Shown here in pieces: positions 24,301-33,800 of a stretch of 64,000 nt of DNA (within the stretch, counting starts at the first letter, position 1; each line of letters begins with the position of its first letter). The notes under the pieces were generated by a model. That model did not search any database and was not told the DNA's origin. It saw nothing but the letters and a program-made list of their open reading frames with translations. A program made the translations under genes and the position numbers. This DNA comes from Tolypeutes matacus. Taxonomy: Eukaryota; Chordata; Mammalia; Cingulata; Chlamyphoridae. The DNA is taken from positions 28,511,763 through 28,575,762 of the forward strand of contig JAKSZT010053883.1 in NCBI GenBank assembly GCA_026826555.1. The letters are read 5' to 3'.

Positions 24301-27300
24301 GATCCCAGCACACTCAAGGAAAGAGAAGTGCCCAGACACCCTTCCTGCTTATTCTTCCGATTTAATACACAGCTGGGCACTCCTTACCACATCCTGGCTG
24401 ATAACAACTTTATCAACTTTTCCATTAAAGCCAAACTGTATTTAGCGTAATGATGGACTGTTTATATGCCAACTATATCCCTTTTATAACTGACTGTGTC
24501 ATTGCTGAAATTGAGAAATTGGGACAGAAGTATTGAGTGGCTCTAGGGATTGCCGAGAATCCAAGATTTGAACAAGTACCGTGCTCACACAAAGGAACCT
24601 GTGCAGATGAATACTTAGTACAGAGAGTAACTCAGCACAAGTGTTATATTGTGACCACGGTTGACAGAGACCTTACGCAAAGAATCCAAATGATCCTTGG
24701 AGTTCCTCTCATGTACATTTCTAACCATAGGAACAACATTGAACGGATGCCAGATGATTATGGAGCCCCTCGGTTCTAGTCCTTACAAGACAGAGTTTCT
24801 CTGACTTCCTTCTACTGACTTTACTAGTTCTTTAAACATGCTCTGTTATGCGCCAATTGAGTGTCATTAAGTGTACTCACTTTTTGATGCTGTTTTGAAA
24901 ATAATATTTTGTATCACTTAAAAATTTGTTGCATTTTTAAAATAAATCAGATGCTCAGATGATTGCTCAGATTTGAAAAAAAAAAGGACTCTATATTCAT
25001 CAAAACTATCTTTCAAAAATGAAGTGAAAAAAAGACATTTCCAGATAAATGAGATGACTTGGTTTTCTCTTGCTGTGAATGGACAAAACCGCACCCCCCC
25101 AAAGGCAGATATTGTCAGATTGGATTTTTAAAAAGCCCATCCCAACTGTATACTGTCTTAGATGCAAAAACAGATAGGTTGAAAGTTTAAAAAATAAAGT
25201 TGAAAAAAGACATACTATGCAAACAGTAACCATGAGAGAATTTCCCAAAACTGATGAAAAACATGAATCCTCAGATTCAGGAAGTACACAAATAAACACA
25301 CACACACACATCATAGTAATACTGCAAAACACCAAAAACAATGACAAGCTCTTAACAGAAACTAGAGAGAAATGAAGATTACCTACACAACAAGACAATT
25401 ATACTGATAGACTTCTCAGAAGCAATAACAGAAGACATGACAAAGGAATATCTTCAGAACACTGATAGAAAATAAATGTTGACCTAGAATTCTATAATAA
25501 GCTATACTATACTAAACAGTGAGGGTAAAATAAAGACAGTTTTCATTAAAAACAGAGTTTGCCACTACACATTCACAGAAAAAAAATTACTAAGAAAAGG
25601 TATAGTGAGGGGAAAAGGGTAAATATGTGAGTTTATATAATCAAGTACTAATAGCATAAAAAAGGGGCAAACAGAAGCTGGAGCTAAAATACTGGGCAAC
25701 AAGTACATGTAAGAAGGGAAGAGGTGGTAAAAATTAAAGTGTCCTAAGGTCTTTGCATTGCTCAGGGAGAGGTAGGAAAATGTGTCAATTTTAGACATCA
25801 TACATTAAAATGAAATGGTAATCACAAAAGAATGAAAATGGAATATAAAATTGCCAAATCAGTTCTGAACTTGACAGGGAGAAGAAGAATAAAGTAAACT
25901 CTATCAATCCAAAAGAAAACAACAAAGGAGGAGAAAAAAACTCACCAAAAAGGCAGGATAAATAGAAGGCACAAAATTGAAATAAATTCAAGCATATCAG
26001 TAACACAATAAATATAAATGTATGAAACTCTCAAGCAATTGTCAGGCTGGATATAAGATAAAAACTAGATATAAACTATTTACAAAAGACATACTTGAAA
26101 CATAAGGACACAAAAAACTTAACAAATAAAAACAGGAAAAAGATGTTTCTAGGCAAATGCTAAACAAAAAATGGATTTAAGAGACAAAACACCATTAGGA
26201 AAAATAGAGTGGTATCTCTAGTGTATTAAACATATTTCCTCTTCTGTAAAGCAGTGATTCTGGGCCGTACCTCCCAGGCAGAAACATGTAAAATATACAT
26301 GATGTTAGTGTAAAAGAAAAAAAAAAAAAAGAGAGAGAGAGAGAGAAAAGAAAAACAGGAACAGGAAGCATTTGGGAAGGGGATTAAACTTTTAGAACAA
26401 TTGAGAAAGACCTGGAAGAAGTAAGGAAGTTATCCATGGGTAAAAGAGATCCATGCAGAGATACAGCAAATACAAAAACCCTCAGGTTGGAACAGACCTG
26501 GTTTGTTTGAGGAGCAGCAAGAAGATTAGTGTGGCTGGAGTGGGTGAGGGAGGGAGAAAGTATTAGGAGAGGAACTCAGAGAGGTAGTTGGGGCCAAATC
26601 ATGCAGGGCCCTGTAAGTCATGGTAAAGTCCTCGACTTATTCTGAGTAAGGTGAGGGATCTGAAGAGAAGAGTACGGTGACTGTAATTATACTTTTAAGT
26701 GAGCACTCTGGCTGTATGGTAGGTGGATTTATGTACCCCAACAAACACATGTTCTTAATCTTCATTCCTGTGGGTATATGCAGACCTCTGGACGATGTTA
26801 TTTTTAGTTAAGGTGTAGCCCAACTGAATGAGGGTGCATCTTAATCTGGCTTACTGGACACTTTATAAAGAGAACCCAGAGGTCACAGAAACCAGAAAGG
26901 AGAGGACATTGCAATGGGAAAGCCAAGGAAAGGAACCCCAAGGATTGCCAGCAGCCAGACAAAAACACCAGTTTGGGGGAAGAAAACAAGCCTTACCAAT
27001 ATCTTCATTTTGGACTTCTTCTAGCCTCAAAACTGTGAGCCAATAAATCCCCATTGTTTATGTCACCCCCTTGTGTGGTATATGTGATAGTAACTGGCAA
27101 ACTAAGAGAGGCTATCTTGAGACAGAATGAAGTGGAGCAAGGGCAAAAGCAGGGACCACCTAGAAGGTAGGGCAATCATCCAGACAAAAGACAGTGGTGA
27201 CTTGGACTTCAGTGGTGGCAGTGGAGGTGGTGAGGAATGGCTGGATTCTGGACATAGTTTGAAGATCGAACCAACAGGATTTGCTCAAGAATTGGATGTG

Positions 27301-30300
27301 GGATGTGAAAGGGAAAGAGGAGTCAAGACAGACTTCAAGCTTTTTGACCTGAGCTTCTGGAAAGATAGTTGGCATTCTCTGAAATGGAGAAGACAGTGGG
27401 TGGGACAGGGTTTTTATTTTTTTGAGGGAGCAGGTATCAGCAGTTTAGTTTTGGACATCTTAAGTTTGAGTTGTCTATTAGACATCCAAGTGAGTTGGAT
27501 ATACATGCCTGGGGTTTATGGGAGGGTCTGGGCTGAAGATCTACATTTGGGAGTCATCAGGCTCTAGATAGGTACTGGAAGCCACGAAACTGGATGAAAT
27601 CACGTAAGGAGTGAGTGTAGAGAGAAGTCCAGGGACTGAGCCCTGGAAAACTCCAATGTTTAGAGCCAGGGGTGTTAAGGAGTTACCAGTGATAGAGCCT
27701 GAGAATGATGAGCCAGGGAGAGACCCTGGCAGAATCCAGAGGGTGTGGTGTCCGAGAAGCCAAGTGAGTAAAGTGCTTCAGGAAGGAGAGCATCATCAGC
27801 TATGTCAGATGTTGCTGCTGGCCAAGTAAAATGAGGACCGAGTATTAACTAGTGGGTTCAGCAGCAAAGGCTGATCTGATGTGGGGAAGAAAAAAAAAAG
27901 AGCTGAACCAATAAGATTCCCTGATTCAGGAAACATAACAAAGGAATACTGAGAGACTGCAGCAAGCGAACAATAGGCGCCAATGTGGACAGTCTTTTGC
28001 ATTGCTTTTTTGCATTGCCTTTTTTCTCCTCAGCAAACAGTAAAAATAGCTAACCTTTACTAAGTGCTGGCTATGTGCCAAGAACACCATTAGGATGCCT
28101 ATTTTTAAATAGGGAAAGTGGGGCTCCAAAAGTGAAGTAACTTGCCCCAGGTCACTCAGCTGGTAAGTAGCTGATCTGGAATTCAAACCCATCCCTTATA
28201 TTCAATTACTACATTGTAGTTGTCTCAGTTTAATTAAGAGGAAAAGGGTTTTATGTCTACTCTTAAATACGGAGTCCATCTTTATAAAATACCAGGCATC
28301 TTGCCTTTCCATACATTTTCTCATTGAACCCTCACAACACTCCTATGAGCTAAACATCACCACCGTTGTGCTTTTAGAGACGAGAAAATAGAAGCGTAGC
28401 AGGTAAGGTGTCTTGCTGGTGGAGGTGGTGGGGCAGAAGTCAAGCCTAGATCCCTCAGATTGTGGGGCTCCAGCTTTGCTGGCCCTTGTGTGTACAGACC
28501 AGTCCCACCTTTTGCATGGGGGTGGGCTGGGAGCAATAAGGCCAGAACAGGGCTCGGGAACAGGTGTTGCCCTTCCAAGCTCATCACTTTGAGGACGCTT
28601 GGTAGGTTTAAGGATGAGATTCTCTGAGATTTCCAGTCCCAGAATCTGCTCCAGGAATCCTAAGGCAGCCTTCCCAGCTTCCCAGGAACCAGACCCGAGC
28701 TTTCTCCAAGGGCAGACCCTCTGAATGTTAAGGCCTGGGCCGAACATGGGACTGAACCCCCTTTTCCGCCCTTTCTTTCAGGTATCCTGGGCCTCTCCCT
28801 ACCTGTCCAGTGGTGAGGGAACGGCTGTAGCCAGGGATGGAGCTCCGAGGGTGGATCCGGGGTGGGACACAGCAGCTAGGAAAGGTTGAGATTCCAGAGT
28901 CAGAACAGGGCTCAGCTTGGAGGTGGGGGGGGGAATAATAGCATTGGGGCCCCCAAACAGTTTCTATCCCCCAGAAGTCCCCAGGCAGAGATCCCCTCAG
29001 GGGCCTCCTGGTAAAGGCACTCCCCCAAAGAGGAACTCAGAAAGGAACTATTGCCTGAGGCCCTCCCTGACCTTGACATGGGGCAAAGCGAGATGCCCCC
29101 GTGGAACCCTAAGCCAGGCTAGGTCCCCACTGACACCCACTCTACACACATCTCCCTCAGGCACCCAGGCTCAGCTTCCCAGGCCCCCACCAACATCTCC
29201 CACCCTGGCCCCAGCCCTCTCTGTTCTTACTTGATCCGGGCCTGGTCCACGCTGGAGGAGCGGCGGGTGGTGAAGCGCCGGGCAACTGCCTTGGGAGAGG
29301 TCTTGGGGCTGCCGTCCGAGTCTCCGCTCTCCTCATCCCCCATGGCTTTGATGTAGCTGCCGCTCCGCATCCTGCGGCAGGGGATCTCCCCATCCTTGCC
29401 TCCAGTCGGGTAACCCCCCCAGTCATCTTGTGGTACCTGCGGGGACAGGGGCCTCTGTTTCTCCCACTCTGCCCTCCTAAATTTAGAGACCAGGACCCTC
29501 CTTCCCTACAGCCAGCAGGGTACTTTCTGCCCTGGCTCGAGCAGGCCACATCCCAGAGCAGGCAGAGACAGAGCAGGAGGTGAGGTCTCCGCCGTCCCCT
29601 CCCTCACCTCAACCTCCTCCGTGGACCGTTTGTCACTCAACCGAGGGGGCAAGCATGCCAGGTGCCATGAGGTGGAGGATCAGAGGCCACAGTGGCCTGT
29701 ATCGAGCCAATTCCCAGCAATGAAGCATCACCTGACCTCATTCACCCTTTGCCCCTCCTTCTCCTTCATCCTCTCAACCTGCTCACATTCCAAGTGCTCC
29801 AACTCTCTCCCTCCCTTCTGCCAGGAGGCACAGAGGGTTTAAGCAGGGCAGTGACATCAGCTTTGTGTTCCAGAACGAGCACTCAACAGTCCAAGCAGAG
29901 GATGGATTGCAGAGGACCAAGAGCAGGGCAAGGGCTCAAGTGGTGGCAGGGAGAGCAATTAGGAGGCCGACACTGTTATCCAGGCAAGAGATGATGAGGC
30001 CTAAATTAAGACAATGACAACGAGGGGGAAGTGGAGGAGATGGAAATGAGAGATGTTCGGGAGCATCAGTGAGCCTGATTAGATGTGGGGGCTCCGGGGG
30101 TGGGGAGGAATCAAGGGTGATTGGGAAGTTTCTGGCTGAGGACCTGGGGGATGGTGCTGATGCTCTCTGAGCCATAGAATCCCAGAGAAACCAATTTGGA
30201 GAGGAGGTGATGGGTTCAGGGTTGAGCATCTCATGTTTGGCATAGAACTGCTAAGCAGATGGCTGGATATTTGGTTCTGGAGCTCAGTAAGGAGATTTGC

Positions 30301-30788
30301 ACTGGAGGCAGAGATGTGGGAGTTATGGGTGGCTACTGAATCCCTGGGAGTCAATGAGATGGCCCAGGGGAAAGGAGAAAAGAGGTGGGGAGGGCTCCAC
30401 TGACATTTCAAGAGGGACTTGCAAAGAAAGGAAGAGGAGTCTGTGAAGTCACCTGAGCAGGAGTGGGCAGAGGGGTAGGAGGGAAGTCAGGAGAATGCCA
30501 TGTCATAGAAACAGGAGACATTTCAAGAATAAAAGAGTCAATAATGTCAAATGCCACAGTGCAATTAGAGGTTAGTAACCTGGGCTTGGGAGTAAGGCAG
30601 ATACATGTTCAAATTCTGGCCCCATCACTTGCTAGCTAGCTAAATTTGAGCTAAACTGATTAGTCTCTAACCCTCCGTTTCCTTGTTCATGAGTTGGTAA
30701 TGATAACTATGCCTACATCAAAGGATTGGTGGGAGAGAGTAATGAGCCAATACAGAGCATCCATGGAATAGTAAGTGGTTGATAAATG

Positions 30789-30835
<47 letters not shown>

Positions 30836-33800
30836 GCATTGATCTCTCTCAAGAGACCACTGCCAGGGCATTTCAGAGAGGGGGTATGGAAGCCAGACCA
30901 CAGTGAGGGGGAGAAAGAAGGGAAGTTGAGTCTATGCTCTAAGAAGTTGGGTATGAAGGGAAGACAGGAGATGGCAGGGGCCATAGGGTTTTAGGATGGG
31001 GGCGAATTGGGAATATTTTGAGAATGAGGAAAAGAGCCATTAGAGATAAAGACAGTCTTTAGACATGGATGGAGAGGGCCCTAAGGAGATGGACTCAAGA
31101 CCCTGGTCTTTTCCTCTGAGCCAGAAGGGAATGGGGTGAGGGTGGCTGGGATCTAGATGAGGCTACAGGCATGCTGACAGGAGGCCGAGGGAGTCCACAA
31201 TGGCTGGCCTACACTGCAAAGAACGAGGTAAAAGTGAAGGCTTGGGGGAGAGGGCTGAGGATGGTGGCAAAGATTCAGTACACCTGTGGATGGCATTGGG
31301 GGGCGGGGTCAGAGATCAGGTGTGAGAACAAAGGACCCCTCACTGTCAGGTTCCCCATCCTCACACTGGTCTCTGTCCCATCACCTAGCCTCATCCCCAC
31401 AGCCTCTCCCCTCCCTGAACCCTTACGCCCGCTCTGAGCCCTGATCTTCTCAGTGCTCCTATCCCAACCCACATGTGACCTTTTCTTTCCAACAAGTATA
31501 TTCTGTAAAGGAATCTATAGTGAGGCGCAGGACTCAGTCAGAAAACAGAAGCACAGGGAGAAGACAAGGACACAGAGAAAGAGGAACAGTGCTCCGTGAA
31601 GGAACAAGGGCTCAGGATGGAAATGGGGATTCTGCAAGAGGGTTGAGGCTCGGTTGCAGTGAGAGAAGCAGGGTCTCAACAAAAGGGTTGGGAATCTAAC
31701 AAGACGGCCTAGTTATATGGGACCAGCCCCCACCCCCTGCTTTTGTGCCAGGGGAGCAGGAGGCTGTCTGGGGTTCCTGCTGTCCTGCAGTCCTCCCCAA
31801 TATGGGCCCAGATCTCCCAGTCTTAAAATGTGCTGGATGGATCATTCCTCCTCCCCACACTCTACAAAGAGGAACCACAAAGCAGGTGGACAGCCATGGC
31901 CAGCAGATGGGACAGCCAGGGCATGCTCTGCCACACTGCTGGGTTCCCACTCCACAGCCACTGCAGAGCTCCCTGCTCCTCTGCAGGACACTGTGAGGTG
32001 CATGTTAAAAAGGAAGCCCCCAGGGAGGTCAGGGCTGCCCTGGAGAAGCAGCAGGGAGCAACAGAATGGCAGCAAGACTCCAGGGATGGAAAGGGCTCAG
32101 TTATGGGGATGGAGGAGTGGGTAGCCCACGCCCTGACCCTTTCAGCTGGACCTTTCAATTCCCAGCCACAGAGTGACAACCCAAGGCCAACACAGATGTC
32201 CTGAATCCCAGAAGTCTCCAACCTGCCTTCAGTCTGCCACCCCCTCCCACTTTTACTGTGGCCCTGTTTGTTCCCTTGGGCTTTTATGAGTTTCCCCAGG
32301 AGAGCCCTAACATGCCAACAACTTACCAACAAGGCCAGTGACACCCAAAAGATAGCAACAGGCACATGCAGTCTTGATTCTCCTTAGCTCTGAGTATGTG
32401 GTCTTCTCTTCCTGGAACACCCTAAATCCACTACTGCATTGAATGACTCCAAGTCCTCCACTGAGACTCAGCTCAGGGGACAGCCCTCCTAGAAACCATT
32501 CCTAGCTGCTCCCACTCCCAGCCACCTTTACCCCAGGTGGGTGATGTGCCTCTCTGTGCTCCCCACAGTGCCCAGGGAATCTCTCCTATAGCAGCCTCAT
32601 GCTGTATTTTGCTTACTCGTCTATCCCCATTCCCCAAACTCCTCACAAGCAGCATTTTTGTTTTCATCTTTGCATCCATAGCACCCAGGAAATGCTCATT
32701 GAGTGAATGAATGTGGATTAACTATGTGGAATGTGGGTTTTGGTGATAACTGTAAGTCTGCTGGACCTCCAGAACTTGTGTTGACTTTTCCTTCTAAAAC
32801 TATGGGAGGATACAAGAAAACATGTACGTGAGCATGAGTGGCCTGAGGTAGAGAGGAAGAAGGCTGATGGTGAGGAGCCCTGATGCCCCCTCAGTAAGAA
32901 GATGGAGAGGGGACAGTGTGGGAGGATGATTTGGGATGAAGGCTCCATAAGAAGGGGTCAGAGCTCTTACCTCACCTGCAACCATAATAGAAGTAGTGGG
33001 ACAGGATAGAGACAGCATTCCATCCACCCCCAGGAGGCCCTGTCCAGGCATTACATCTGGGGCTCAGGCTTCAGTGTGCCCCCAAGCCTAGGAAGACTGC
33101 ACAGGAAAGAGTTCCCAGGTCTCCTGTACAGCTCATGGACTGTCCCAACACAGGTACTCCAGGATGACAAACCCCAACAAAGGCACCTTCTGGAAATAAC
33201 TGACCTTCCTATTCAAACAACATCTGGACCTCCCAGATTTGAACAGAAAGAGCTCTGGAGAAGTCCTTGGGGTAGGAGAATGACTTTTTAACTCTAATCT
33301 CGAGGGAAGCTACAGCCAGGGGGTACAGCCACATTGTCCCTCAAACTCATTCTTCATCCATCCCCATAAGACAGACCAGCACAGATTGTCTGAAACAGTA
33401 AGTCAAAGGAAAGTCTTCCTGGCACTGACATACAATGTCTCCCTCATTGCACAAATGAGGAAACCGAGGCCCAGAAAGAGGAAGAGCATTGCTCAGGGTG
33501 ACACAGTAAAACAGTGCAGAGCTTCCCTGCATCCAGGGCCTCCATCACTGAGACAGTGGGTCCTCACCCAACCCTTCCCATTGCTACCTAGGTGACAATG
33601 CCGGTGAGGGCAAAGGACCCTGTTCCCCCATCCCCACCAAAGCCTCACCTGCAGATAGTGATAAGTCCTGGCTTTGGCCTTGGCCTCTGGACCCAGGAGC
33701 CCCTTGCCTGGCCCGGCCCCTGGGTATCCATCCCGGCCCTGGCTGACCATCATGGTATGCCAGGCACTTCGCTTGACCGATTGTCCATCCAGTGACATGG

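Larger units (their letters stand above)
16740..28802. other. DLGAP3 intron 3, largest coding-region intron
   Basis: 12.1 kb, dominated from 20.6 to 27.9 kb by an MLT1 LTR, L1, SINE, the FCF1 pseudogene and an old nested repeat. The stretches 16740-17690, 18920-19890 and 20030-20630 hold nothing I can name. Confidence 0.8.
29437..33648. other. DLGAP3 intron 1b (between coding exons 1 and 2)
   Basis: 4.2 kb with old repeats, a (TTA)n microsatellite and an L2 copy. From 30840 to 32360 and from 32720 to 33415 I see no named element. Confidence 0.8.

Noticed and set aside
31905..31925. Second CTCF-like site (CCAGCAGATGGGAC)
   Set aside because: It lacks the C expected after GG in the core; weaker than the site at 2084 and probably chance.
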